Origin: Hufsiella ginkgonis
GTDB lineage: Bacteria > Bacteroidota > Bacteroidia > Sphingobacteriales > Sphingobacteriaceae
Direction of reading: 5' to 3'
NCBI RefSeq assembly: GCF_009834915.1
Contig: NZ_WVHS01000002.1
Location: forward strand, 682,001-746,000
Length of the DNA stretch: 64,000 nt
Positions 1-7,889 of the stretch are shown here, one piece after another. Positions within the stretch are counted from its first letter, which is position 1. Each line of letters opens with the position of its first letter. Both the position numbers and the translations under genes were made by a program. Below the pieces are notes generated by a model that made no database searches, was not told the DNA's origin, and worked only from the letters and a program-made list of their open reading frames with translations.

Positions 1-1
1 C

Positions 2-427
2 CGGGACGACGTACTCGAGATCGTAAATGATGCCTTCATCAAAGTATTTAAGTCAATCTCTACCTTTAACGAAGACCTGTCGTTTAAAGCCTGGTTCAGG
101 AAAGTGCTGGTAAATACGGCCCTCGACAGGCGGAGAAAGAACGGCAGGCAGGTGGCTATTACCGATATTGAGGATGCGGCACATGTGGGCAGCCAGCATA
201 CACACATCGAGGTCATGTCTGCGAGAGACATTTTGAACCTGCTCAGTATCCTGCCGGAAGCACAGCGGACCATTTTCAACCTCTTTGAAATTGACGGGTA
301 CAGCCATGAGGAGATCGGGAATATGCTTGGGATCCCCGCCAGCTCCTCTCGTGTTTACCTCGGAAGGGCAAAGGATAAATTAAAAAAGGCGATAATAAAT
401 CAGCATATGTACAATGGATCCATTTGA
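2..427 (+). CDS. ECF RNA polymerase sigma factor (5' end outside window)
   Basis: The frame is open from the first complete codon and ends at TGA 425-427, so the N-terminus is missing. Visible are the end of region 2 (a DVLEIVNDAFIKVF-like stretch) and a region 4 helix-turn-helix around LPEAQRTIFNLFEIDGYS and EEIGNMLGIPASSSRVYLGR. This is the layout of Bacteroidota extracytoplasmic-function sigma factors, which direct RNA polymerase to stress or uptake promoters. The stop overlaps the start of the next gene by 14 nt, so the two are probably translationally coupled as a sigma factor and its membrane partner. The regulon cannot be read from the sequence. Confidence 0.93.
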   Translation, partial: RDDVLEIVNDAFIKVFKSISTFNEDLSFKAWFRKVLVNTALDRRRKNGRQVAITDIEDAAHVGSQHTHIEVMSARDILNLLSILPEAQRTIFNLFEIDGYSHEEIGNMLGIPASSSRVYLGRAKDKLKKAIINQHMYNGSI

Positions 428-1901
428 CAAGAAACTTGCTGACCACATCCGCGATGTCTTCGATGATTATTCGGAAGACGGCGCCGCTGAAGGTTGGCAG
501 GAGCTGCGCAAAAAATACCCGGAGCGCGATAATCGTCGCCCGCTGGTATGGTGGCTGAGCAGCGCCGCCGCTATTTTGGTCGTGGGTGCCGCTACGTGGC
601 TGTCCATACCTGTTAACTCACCTGTTAAAAAGACCGGCAGTGAAACCGCAGCCACGAAATATAATCAACCTTCGCCGGCCCCGGGCGATAGCTCCGCCCA
701 CATCGCCCGGGGGACTGTAAAAACCGCCACGCTGCCGGCAAAGGAGCCAGGTAACATGAGTACTAAAACAACTGAACGATCAGCATTAAACAAATCAACC
801 GCTACCGGGCCTGTTAAGATCGCAAATGCGGCGAACCGGGTAAGAAACAAGGAAAATACGATAATTAAGCCCGAAGAAGGCCACCCAGACCAGGTTGTTA
901 AATCGCCCGCAGCCAGTTTACCAACCAGTCCTGATGCAATAGCCGGCGTTCGCGCGCAGGTGCAGCTCCCTTACCTGCCCGGTGCACCGGTAACCTCTGC
1001 GGGAGCCGAGCTTTCTCCCGGGGAATTTGAGAAAATACTTGGGAACCGGGTGGCTTCATTAGATATTATCCCGGCAATTCCGGTAGCAAACAACAGCATA
1101 CAGCCGGCGGTTGTTCAGCCGTTAACCTCCGTGGTAGTTGCTCACACCAGGCTACAGGGAACACTTGATTCGGCCCGTGCCTTACCGCCGCTCCCGCCCG
1201 CCATCGCCAGGACAATCAAACAGCCTAAATTTCCTTTCGGGATCTATGCAGCGAGCTTTTTCAGCTATGCCAACGGAAGTACCAGCCAGCTGAACCTGAG
1301 CGCAGGCATAACTTCCGATTTTAAGTTATCGCCACGGTTAAAGTTGTCGACCGGTATCGGCCTGGCACGTAACGACCTCTCGTTTGAGCGGGGTGTGCCG
1401 CAATCGTCATCCAATTTGTTTTCCACTGCCGCTAACCCGGCCCAGCTGGCGCAAAACGGTTTATACGGTAATAGCGGCCAGTCGTTTTACCTGGCGCTCG
1501 ACAGCTATGATGCGCATTTTATCGGGCTTGATTTGCCGGTCAACCTGAAATACACATTCCCGCAGCGCAAGTACCAGTTTTTCATGTCGGCAGGACTCAG
1601 TTCGTATACGTTCATCGACGAGAAATATGTAACGAGCTATAGCGTCATCACACCCGGCACGAACGCGGGAATGGCCGCCACTAATTTACCCCTGCAGGAA
1701 ACGGTGAACAAATCATTCAGCACGTTCGACGTCGCGGGCACGCTGAACTTATCGGTCGGGTTCGGTTACCCTGTGGGGAAAAAAGCTGGCTTATCCGTGG
1801 AGCCGTTCCTTAAATACCCGCTGAAGGGAATGGGATACGAAAAGATCCCGTTTGGTTCCGGCGGTGTTTCCTTAAAGTTCAACTTCAACCGGGGAAAATA
1901 A
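414..1901 (+). CDS. Single-TM outer-membrane beta-barrel protein, probable partner of the sigma factor
   Basis: A 495-residue protein. The first ~40 residues are charged and cytoplasmic-looking, one membrane helix lies at about residues 44-64 (LVWWLSSAAAILVVGAA), then comes a long low-complexity Pro/Ala/Thr linker, and the last ~210 residues have the alternating polar/aromatic pattern of an outer-membrane beta-barrel (from about FGIYAASFFSYANG to the C-terminal SLKFNFN). The start overlaps the ECF sigma gene. Sigma genes followed by a TM-plus-barrel protein are common in Bacteroidota; a role as anti-sigma or envelope sensor is inferred from position. No catalytic motif is seen. Confidence 0.85.
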   Translation: MDPFDKKLADHIRDVFDDYSEDGAAEGWQELRKKYPERDNRRPLVWWLSSAAAILVVGAATWLSIPVNSPVKKTGSETAATKYNQPSPAPGDSSAHIARGTVKTATLPAKEPGNMSTKTTERSALNKSTATGPVKIANAANRVRNKENTIIKPEEGHPDQVVKSPAASLPTSPDAIAGVRAQVQLPYLPGAPVTSAGAELSPGEFEKILGNRVASLDIIPAIPVANNSIQPAVVQPLTSVVVAHTRLQGTLDSARALPPLPPAIARTIKQPKFPFGIYAASFFSYANGSTSQLNLSAGITSDFKLSPRLKLSTGIGLARNDLSFERGVPQSSSNLFSTAANPAQLAQNGLYGNSGQSFYLALDSYDAHFIGLDLPVNLKYTFPQRKYQFFMSAGLSSYTFIDEKYVTSYSVITPGTNAGMAATNLPLQETVNKSFSTFDVAGTLNLSVGFGYPVGKKAGLSVEPFLKYPLKGMGYEKIPFGSGGVSLKFNFNRGK

Positions 1902-1907
1902 GCGGCG

Positions 1908-3134
1908 CTATTTAAATGCGATCGCTTTAACAGGTGCGATCCTTGTAACCAATGTCGACGGAAGCAGCATCACCAGCAGACAAATGGCGAGCGTGCCAAG
2001 GTTGAGGAGCATGATATCGGTGAAATCCAGCATCACCGGTATAAAGTTTACATAATACGAGGTCTGGTCGAGCGTAAAGAAATGCGTGCGGTCCTGGAAT
2101 AAGCCCAGCCCGATCCCCAGCACATTGCCCAGCAGTAAGCCATACCCGATGAGGTAAGCGGCATTGTAGAGAAAGATCTTCTGTATCCCCCAATTGGTTT
2201 GCCCGAGCGCTTTCAGGATCCCGATCATCCCTGTACGCTCGAGAATGATGATGAGCAATGCCGAGATCATATTGATCACCGCAACCGCGATCATAAGCAC
2301 CAGGATCACCTCCGTATTAACGTCGAGCAGCGAAAGCCACTGGAAAATAGCCGGGAACGACTCGATGATGGTGTTTGATTTCAGATCGATGCCCAACTCA
2401 TCATCTACCCGGGCGGCAGCTTCTTCCAGGTGATCAAAATCCCTGATGCGCACCTCGTAACCACCGGTTTGTTGAGGCGACCAGTTGTTTAAACGCTGTA
2501 CCATGGGAAGCGCCCCGATCACGTACATCCGGTCTACCTCTTCCACTCCCAGGTTATAGATGCCGGCGATCCTGAATTTCCGGGGACGCGGAGGCGCATT
2601 ATTCCTGAAAAAATACATCAGGAAGTCGTCGTTTACCTTCAGTTTCAGCCGCGCGGCTGTATACCGCGACACCAGGATCTCTTTGGTTGCCTCCACGCTG
2701 TCGGTAAAATCGATCACCCGGCCTGCCACCAGGATCTTCTTCATAAAGTCCCAATTATAGGTTTTGTCCACTCCTTTTAATACCACGCCCTCTACTTCGC
2801 CGTTAGCATTAATGATCCCGGGTTTATTGGCCACGGGCTGGATAAACGCGACCGCCGGCAACGCCCTGATCTTGCGGATGCTTTCGGGGCTAGCGGTCAC
2901 CGGCGAGTTCTCCAGCGATGCGTTCAGGTCGAACTTCATCACCATCACGTCGCCCGAAAAACCGCGTACCTTTTCCCGGATCTCTTCCTTAAACCCACGC
3001 ATCACCGCCAGGGAGAGGATCATTACCGCCAGGCTGAGCATGATCCCCAAAATGGCGATGCGTACACTGAGCTTCGAAAATGTTCGTTTAGATTGAAAAG
3101 TAATTCTCCGGGCGATGAAAGAAGGCAGATTCAA
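1908..3134 (-). CDS. FtsX/LolC-E-type ABC transporter permease
   Basis: A 408-residue permease with the MacB/FtsX topology: one N-terminal TM helix (about 25-48, AILGIMLSLAVMILSLAVMRG), a large periplasmic domain (about 50-270), and three C-terminal TM helices with the FtsX core (EVILVLMIAVAVINMISALL, then GMIGILKALG). It starts MNLPSFIARR like LolC/LolE proteins, which with an ATPase release lipoproteins from the inner membrane. No ATPase gene is adjacent. It is transcribed away from the muramidase gene at 3177 and converges on the barrel gene with a 6-nt gap. Lipoprotein release is the likeliest role but unproven. Confidence 0.87.
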   Translation of the reverse strand: MNLPSFIARRITFQSKRTFSKLSVRIAILGIMLSLAVMILSLAVMRGFKEEIREKVRGFSGDVMVMKFDLNASLENSPVTASPESIRKIRALPAVAFIQPVANKPGIINANGEVEGVVLKGVDKTYNWDFMKKILVAGRVIDFTDSVEATKEILVSRYTAARLKLKVNDDFLMYFFRNNAPPRPRKFRIAGIYNLGVEEVDRMYVIGALPMVQRLNNWSPQQTGGYEVRIRDFDHLEEAAARVDDELGIDLKSNTIIESFPAIFQWLSLLDVNTEVILVLMIAVAVINMISALLIIILERTGMIGILKALGQTNWGIQKIFLYNAAYLIGYGLLLGNVLGIGLGLFQDRTHFFTLDQTSYYVNFIPVMLDFTDIMLLNLGTLAICLLVMLLPSTLVTRIAPVKAIAFK

Positions 3135-3176
3135 CTGGATGGATTTTGTATTTTTAGCGAAGTTAAGTAATCTAAC

Positions 3177-4451
3177 ATGAAACCCTATCGTTTTGTTCCG
3201 GCCATGCTGATGTTGATGGCTGCATCATTTACCATGTGTGCACAGAATGTTCCTTTTGGGGGCAACCGGGTGCCGGACCCCAGGAAAATCAGGGCCGAAG
3301 ACCTCGATAAACCGAAACATAAGGGCCGCCTGGTGACCGGTGCCGACCAAACCGAAAAATACGTCCCCTACCTGAAAGGCAAACGCGTGGGCATGGTGGT
3401 GAATTTGACGTCGGTGATCGGGCACAAGCTGAGTGTCGACAGCCTCAAAAAAATGGGGGTAAATATCGTAAAGATCTTCGGGCCTGAGCATGGCTTCCGG
3501 GGCAATGCGAGCGCAGGCGTTAATGTGGCAGATGCCGTCGATCCATCTACCGGGATCCAGGTGATCTCGTTATACGGACCAAAGATTAAGCCGACCCGCG
3601 AAGACCTGGCAGACCTCGACCTGCTAATTTACGACATGCAGGATGTGGGGGTACGTTTTTATACCAACATCAATGTGCTTGCTCGGGTAATGGAAGCCTG
3701 CGCCGAAAATGGCAAGGAGCTGATGATCCTCGACCGCCCAAATCCCAACGGCTACCTGGTTGACGGCCCGGTATTGGATATGAAGCTTAAATCAGGTATC
3801 GGTATGTTCCCTGTCCCGATCGGTCACGGCCTTACAGTTGCTGAGTTTGCGCAGATGGCTAACGGCGAAGGGTGGCTTACCGGTAAAGTTCAATGCAAAT
3901 TGAATATTATCAGGGTGGCCAACTACACCCACCAAACACCCTATGTGTTGCCGGTAAAGCCGTCGCCTAACCTTAACACACAACAATCGGTATTGCTGTA
4001 TCCGTCAACTTGCCTTTTCGAGGGCACCTACCTGAACCACGGCCGCGGAACATATTATCCATTCACCGTAATCGGCAGCCCGGAACTGAAAGGAATTTAC
4101 GCATTTTCATTTACCCCTGCCAGCATCCCGGGCATGAGCGAAACACCCCTGTTCCAGGACAAAGTCTGCTATGGGCTCGACCTCCGGAAGTACAACACTG
4201 ATAAGCTCGTTAAAAGCGGCAAGGTAAACATCTCCTGGATGATGGAACTTTATAAAGCCTCGCCATATAAAGGAAAGTTTTTCGACAGCAAGCTCAGCAA
4301 AGAAATAAACAGTATCGACAGGCTGGCCGGCACAGAAGATTTCCGCGCGCAGATCATTGCCGGCAAATCAGAAGAAGAGATCCGCCTCAGTTGGGAGCCC
4401 CAGCTTTCGCAATATAAGATCATGCGCAAGAAGTATCTTTTATACCTGTAA
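3177..4451 (+). CDS. namZ: DUF1343 exo-beta-N-acetylmuramidase (NamZ/GH171 type)
   Basis: A 424-residue exported protein with a signal peptide (about residues 1-22, ending in MCAQ). The DUF1343 fold is recognisable from YLKGKRVGMVVNLTSV, FGPEHGFRG, YDMQDVGVRFYTNI, DRPNPNG and PSPNLNT. DUF1343 proteins include NamZ, an exo-acting muramidase (GH171) that removes terminal MurNAc from peptidoglycan fragments, so cell-wall turnover or recycling is the expected role. The invariant GPEHG and DRPNP motifs are intact. Nine nucleotides separate it from the Ppx/GppA gene downstream, so they may be co-transcribed. Confidence 0.9.
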   Translation: MKPYRFVPAMLMLMAASFTMCAQNVPFGGNRVPDPRKIRAEDLDKPKHKGRLVTGADQTEKYVPYLKGKRVGMVVNLTSVIGHKLSVDSLKKMGVNIVKIFGPEHGFRGNASAGVNVADAVDPSTGIQVISLYGPKIKPTREDLADLDLLIYDMQDVGVRFYTNINVLARVMEACAENGKELMILDRPNPNGYLVDGPVLDMKLKSGIGMFPVPIGHGLTVAEFAQMANGEGWLTGKVQCKLNIIRVANYTHQTPYVLPVKPSPNLNTQQSVLLYPSTCLFEGTYLNHGRGTYYPFTVIGSPELKGIYAFSFTPASIPGMSETPLFQDKVCYGLDLRKYNTDKLVKSGKVNISWMMELYKASPYKGKFFDSKLSKEINSIDRLAGTEDFRAQIIAGKSEEEIRLSWEPQLSQYKIMRKKYLLYL

Positions 4452-4460
4452 CTGTACCGC

Positions 4461-5384
4461 ATGCCTGCCCCCGTTGCCGTGATCGATCTTGGGACCAATA
4501 CGTTCCACCTGCTTATCGCCATCGTTGAGGCGGGGGCTATACGCGAGGTGGTGCACCGGGTCGACGCCGTGAAGCTTGGCGAAGGAGGCATTAACAGCGG
4601 CCGCATCCGTGACGACGCATTCGGACGCGGGTTAACCATGCTGCGGAACTATGCCCTGCAGATCCACGAAAATAACGCCTCCCCTGTTCGCGCCATAGCC
4701 ACCTCGGCGATCAGGAACGCCGCAAACGGCCCTGAATTTATCAAAAAGGTAGCACAGGAAACGGGCATTTGTATCGAGGTGATCGACGGCGCACAGGAAG
4801 CCGCTTTTATTTACAAGGGGATCCGCGCATCCGGCAGTCTTGGCCCCCATCGTTCGCTCATCATGGACATTGGTGGCGGAAGCGTAGAATTTATCCTCTG
4901 TACCCAATCCGGGATCCTGTGGAAACAAAGCTTCGAGATTGGCGCAGCGAGGCTGATGGACCGCTATCATCATAGCGACCCGATCGCGGCCCGGGAAATC
5001 GCCCGGCTTGAACAATACCTGGAAGAGCAGCTGCAACCATTATTTGCGGCCGTAAAAACGTACCCGGTAAAACACCTGGTGGGATCGGCTGGATCGTTCG
5101 AAACGTTCGTAGAAATGACCGGGACATCCGGGGCTTCTGCAGACAACGAGCGCATTAAAACCTATCATTTTAACCTTCAGGCATTAGCGGCAGTGATGGA
5201 TTGGCTCCGGAACTCGACTCACCGGCAACGGGAGGAACGGCAGGACATCGAACCGGTACGGGTCGATATGATCGTGGTGGCTTCGCTGGTGACCGCCTTC
5301 GTGATGCGGAAATCAGGGATCACACGGGTATCGATGTCGGCATACTCCCTGAAGGAAGGCGTGCTGGCAGACGTAATCAGCTAG
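4461..5384 (+). CDS. Ppx/GppA-family phosphatase (short form)
   Basis: A 307-residue ASKHA-fold phosphatase. The phosphate-1 motif VIDLGTNTFHLLI is at residues 7-19 and the phosphate-2 motif MDIGGGSVEFI at about 135-145; a catalytic Glu is expected near IDGAQEAAFIYKG. The family hydrolyses inorganic polyphosphate or the pppGpp gamma-phosphate. Only the short catalytic part is present, without the C-terminal HD-like extension of E. coli Ppx. The two activities cannot be told apart here. The gene ends 4 nt inside the convergent maf gene. Confidence 0.92.
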   Translation: MPAPVAVIDLGTNTFHLLIAIVEAGAIREVVHRVDAVKLGEGGINSGRIRDDAFGRGLTMLRNYALQIHENNASPVRAIATSAIRNAANGPEFIKKVAQETGICIEVIDGAQEAAFIYKGIRASGSLGPHRSLIMDIGGGSVEFILCTQSGILWKQSFEIGAARLMDRYHHSDPIAAREIARLEQYLEEQLQPLFAAVKTYPVKHLVGSAGSFETFVEMTGTSGASADNERIKTYHFNLQALAAVMDWLRNSTHRQREERQDIEPVRVDMIVVASLVTAFVMRKSGITRVSMSAYSLKEGVLADVIS

Positions 5385-5959
5385 GCTGTAACAGCGAGCA
5401 GGTTTTTATATAATTTCTCCGTGGGCAACCCGACCACGTTGGTATACGATCCCCGGATGCTTTCGATGGCGGTTAACCCGATCCACTCCTGGATGCCATA
5501 AGAGCCGGCTTTGTCAAGCGGCTGGTATTTTTCAACATAATAGCGGATCTCATCCCCGGTCAGTTCCCTAAGAACTACTTCGGTTACATCCGAAAATTTA
5601 ACCAGCTTATCTTGATACAGCAGGCAAACGCCGGTGATAACGCGGTGTGTACGGCCCGACAGTGAGCGGAGCATCGTCATGGCATCTTCCGGCCCCGCAG
5701 GCTTCCCGAGGATCTGGTCATCCAGTACCACCACGGTATCGGCCGTGATCACCAGCTCACCGTTTAACTGGTGGTCGAATGCGAGCGCCTTTTTTTCGGC
5801 GATGTGCGAGGCCACCTCTTCCACGGGCAGCCCGGGAGGGTAAGTTTCATCCACTTCGCGTAATATGACGCTGAAAGTAATGTCCATCAGCGTAAGCAGC
5901 TCCTGCCTCCGCGGAGATTTGGATGCCAGGATAATGGGAGGAAACGTGTTTACGGTCAT
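5381..5959 (-). CDS. maf: Maf-family nucleoside triphosphate pyrophosphatase
   Basis: A 192-residue Maf/Ham1-fold enzyme hydrolysing (d)NTPs to NMP and PPi, thought to remove non-canonical nucleotides. The N-terminal motif ILASKSPRRQELL (12-24) and the catalytic-Asp region ITADTVVVLDDQILGKP (about 70-86) are intact, as is the C-terminal DKAGSYGIQEW substrate loop. The length is normal for the family. It is third in the minus-strand run iscX-kdsC-maf, with 9 nt after kdsC. Confidence 0.95.
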   Translation of the reverse strand: MTVNTFPPIILASKSPRRQELLTLMDITFSVILREVDETYPPGLPVEEVASHIAEKKALAFDHQLNGELVITADTVVVLDDQILGKPAGPEDAMTMLRSLSGRTHRVITGVCLLYQDKLVKFSDVTEVVLRELTGDEIRYYVEKYQPLDKAGSYGIQEWIGLTAIESIRGSYTNVVGLPTEKLYKNLLAVTA

Positions 5960-5968
5960 CAGGTATTA

Positions 5969-6502
5969 TCAGGTGGAGGTGATCTGTTCGTCGGCAGCGT
6001 GCTCCTCGCTGTACCACTTGTCCTGGAGCTTCAGCACCTTTTCTATGATCTCCCTTACACAACCTTCTCCGCCCTTTTTCGGCGAGATATAGGCACTTAT
6101 CGCCTTCACTTCTTCTACGGCATCTGCCGGGCAGGCGGCAACACCCGCAAGCTTCATCACCGGGAGATCTGGAATATCGTCGCCAATATACAGCACCTCC
6201 GCTCCAGCGAGGGCATGGCTGGCCATAAAATCTTTGTAGGTCTGTAATTTTTGTTCGGCGCCGAGGTAGATCTCGGTAATGCCCAACGTGCGCAACCGCA
6301 TAGCGATGGTTTCGGAATACCCGCCCGAGATGGCACAGATCTTAAATCCTTTGCGGATAGCGAGCTTAATCGCGTATCCGTCGCGCACATTAAACCGCCT
6401 GAGCTGTTCGCCGCTTTCGGTAACGAGGACGGTAGCGTCCGTAAGCACGCCATCTACGTCGAGTATAAACGACTTTATTACAAGCAGCTTTGATAAGATC
6501 AT
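5969..6502 (-). CDS. kdsC: KDO-8-phosphate phosphatase (HAD superfamily)
   Basis: A 177-residue HAD enzyme of the cap-less C0 type. The nucleophile motif FILDVDGVLTD is at residues 12-22, motif II Ser follows in ICAISGG, and motif IV is IGDDIPDLPVM. KdsC removes the phosphate from 3-deoxy-D-manno-octulosonate 8-phosphate, the last step before CMP-KDO in lipid A/LPS core synthesis. The ATG overlaps the iscX stop by 4 nt (ATGA), indicating coupling. The size and Asp motifs match active KdsC. Confidence 0.94.
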   Translation of the reverse strand: MILSKLLVIKSFILDVDGVLTDATVLVTESGEQLRRFNVRDGYAIKLAIRKGFKICAISGGYSETIAMRLRTLGITEIYLGAEQKLQTYKDFMASHALAGAEVLYIGDDIPDLPVMKLAGVAACPADAVEEVKAISAYISPKKGGEGCVREIIEKVLKLQDKWYSEEHAADEQITST

Positions 6503-6741
6503 TGGTTATCGCGCCACTCATAAACCCAGGCCGACTGGATCTGCTCCAGGTAGCCCTCCGTGCATTGCTCCCTCGTCCCGGCGAAATTGGGCAGTGACAG
6601 CACCCATTCCATCAGGTCGGTAAAACGGATGCGGTAGATCTTTGACTCCGTAAAATCGTCACCAAATTTCTCATAAAGACCCATGGCAATATCTTCAATA
6701 TCGTTCCAATGAATAGGAAGGGCAAATTTATCGTCGTTCAT
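6499..6741 (-). CDS. iscX: IscX-like Fe-S cluster assembly protein
   Basis: The start is placed at the ATG at 6741, giving 80 residues; a longer in-frame reading would run back into the ferredoxin gene and adds non-conserved sequence. The core IHWNDIEDIAMGLYEKF, IRFTDLMEWVLSL and the acidic/aromatic end are typical of IscX/YfhJ, a small acidic adaptor that binds IscS and frataxin-like partners in the ISC iron-sulfur pathway. It sits 10 nt after the ferredoxin gene and overlaps kdsC by 4 nt. HscA of the same pathway is encoded ~13 kb away in this window. Confidence 0.88.
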   Translation of the reverse strand: MNDDKFALPIHWNDIEDIAMGLYEKFGDDFTESKIYRIRFTDLMEWVLSLPNFAGTREQCTEGYLEQIQSAWVYEWRDNQ

Positions 6742-6751
6742 GTAAATGTTC

Positions 6752-7084
6752 TTAGTGGCCGAGGAACTGTGTCTGATCTGGTAAAGTAACTTCAATATCG
6801 CCGTCTATCACCACGCATTGGCAGCCTAAACGGGAGTTGATGCGCGGGTTCACGGCACGGTCGATAAAATCCTCTTCCTTATCTGATATCTCCTGGAGGT
6901 GATCCATCCCTTTATTTACGTATACGTGGCAGGTGCTGCATCCGCATACGCCGCCGCAGTTATGCTGCAGCTCAATCCCGTTGTCGAGGCAGATATCCAG
7001 GATAGATTCTCCCTCCGCAATAGACAGTTCGACAGACTCTTCGCCGGCCTCTTCAAAATTGATCTTGACTTTAAAAATATTCAT
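6752..7084 (-). CDS. fdx: 2Fe-2S ferredoxin, ISC type
   Basis: A 110-residue adrenodoxin-like [2Fe-2S] ferredoxin. The cluster loop is NGIELQHNCGGVCGCSTCHV (three Cys in a C-x5-C-x2-C arrangement) and the fourth Cys is in SRLGCQCVV. Such ferredoxins supply electrons for cluster assembly by the ISC machinery. The gene is followed at once by iscX, and the pair with distal hscA represents part of an ISC system; iscS, iscU, iscA and hscB are not in this window. A -7 promoter element lies only 7 nt before the ATG. Confidence 0.93.
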   Translation of the reverse strand: MNIFKVKINFEEAGEESVELSIAEGESILDICLDNGIELQHNCGGVCGCSTCHVYVNKGMDHLQEISDKEEDFIDRAVNPRINSRLGCQCVVIDGDIEVTLPDQTQFLGH

Positions 7085-7091
7085 TCAGCCG

Positions 7092-7099
7092 CAAAATTA
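7092..7099 (-). promoter_or_regulatory. Bacteroidota -7 element before the ferredoxin gene
   Basis: On the minus strand the sequence reads TAATTTTG, a full match to TAnnTTTG. Only 7 nt separate it from the ATG at 7084, so a transcript starting at the usual distance would be almost leaderless. No convincing -33 TTTG is seen at 19 nt. Confidence 0.45.
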
Positions 7100-7110
7100 A
7101 TAAAATAGCA

Positions 7111-7887
7111 TTACCCCTGCTGCTTGTTATGGAAATTGATGATATTCTGACTGAGCCTGCGGTAGAGATCCTGTAGTTCAGGTTCTTTTTCGAGGAAATG
7201 AAGATGCTTATCCATCGTAAGCCGGTCGTTCCGTACCGCCGGGCCCGTTTGTACGCTGGCCGGGTCAACCGTGCTCACCTTTTCCGCCGTTTCGGCGATA
7301 AGCGGACGGATTAGATCGAAATCCAGCCCGTATTTATCCAGGATAGTTTTAGACAGCTGGTACAGGTGGTTGGTAAAGTTGCAGGCGAATACCGCCGCCA
7401 CGTGCAGCGAAAGGCGTTTTTCCGAGCTAAGCTCCAGCACGTTACCAGAAATACCTGACGCCAGCAAATGCAGCTCACGGGCAACGTCGGGCGTGCTGCC
7501 TTCAACGGCTACCGGCACTTGCCGGAAATCGATCTCCCGCAATTTAGAGATTGTTTGCAGCGGGTAAATTACGCCGGTGCGTGTTGACACGCCTGCAAGC
7601 ACGTCCATTGCGGTAGAACCTGAAGTATGCACCACCAGTTGGTTTCCGGCATTAAGCTGGCCGGCGACGCCAGGTATAGCATCGTCCTTTACCGCGATCA
7701 CAAAAATATCGGCCGAACTGTCGAGGTCGCCTAGATGTTCCGCTGCCGTTGCTTTAACATGGTAGGCCAGTAACGCCGCGTGCTGGTAGGTATGACTCCA
7801 GACCTGCGCAATGGTGTGCCCGGCATTTTTAAACGCCGCGGCCAGGTGGGTGGCCACATTCCCGGAACCGATCAGCGTAATGCGCAT
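7111..7887 (-). CDS. Rossmann-fold and DUF2520 domain protein
   Basis: A 258-residue protein with an N-terminal NAD(P)-binding motif (ITLIGSGNVATHLAAAF, glycines in GxGxxA arrangement) and a C-terminal all-alpha DUF2520 domain. The layout resembles pyrroline-5-carboxylate reductase and ketopantoate reductase relatives, but the substrate of this family is not established. It starts 2 nt after the ccsA gene and shares its orientation, so it may simply be carried in that operon. All of the fold appears intact. Confidence 0.87.
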   Translation of the reverse strand: MRITLIGSGNVATHLAAAFKNAGHTIAQVWSHTYQHAALLAYHVKATAAEHLGDLDSSADIFVIAVKDDAIPGVAGQLNAGNQLVVHTSGSTAMDVLAGVSTRTGVIYPLQTISKLREIDFRQVPVAVEGSTPDVARELHLLASGISGNVLELSSEKRLSLHVAAVFACNFTNHLYQLSKTILDKYGLDFDLIRPLIAETAEKVSTVDPASVQTGPAVRNDRLTMDKHLHFLEKEPELQDLYRRLSQNIINFHNKQQG

Positions 7888-7889
7888 GA

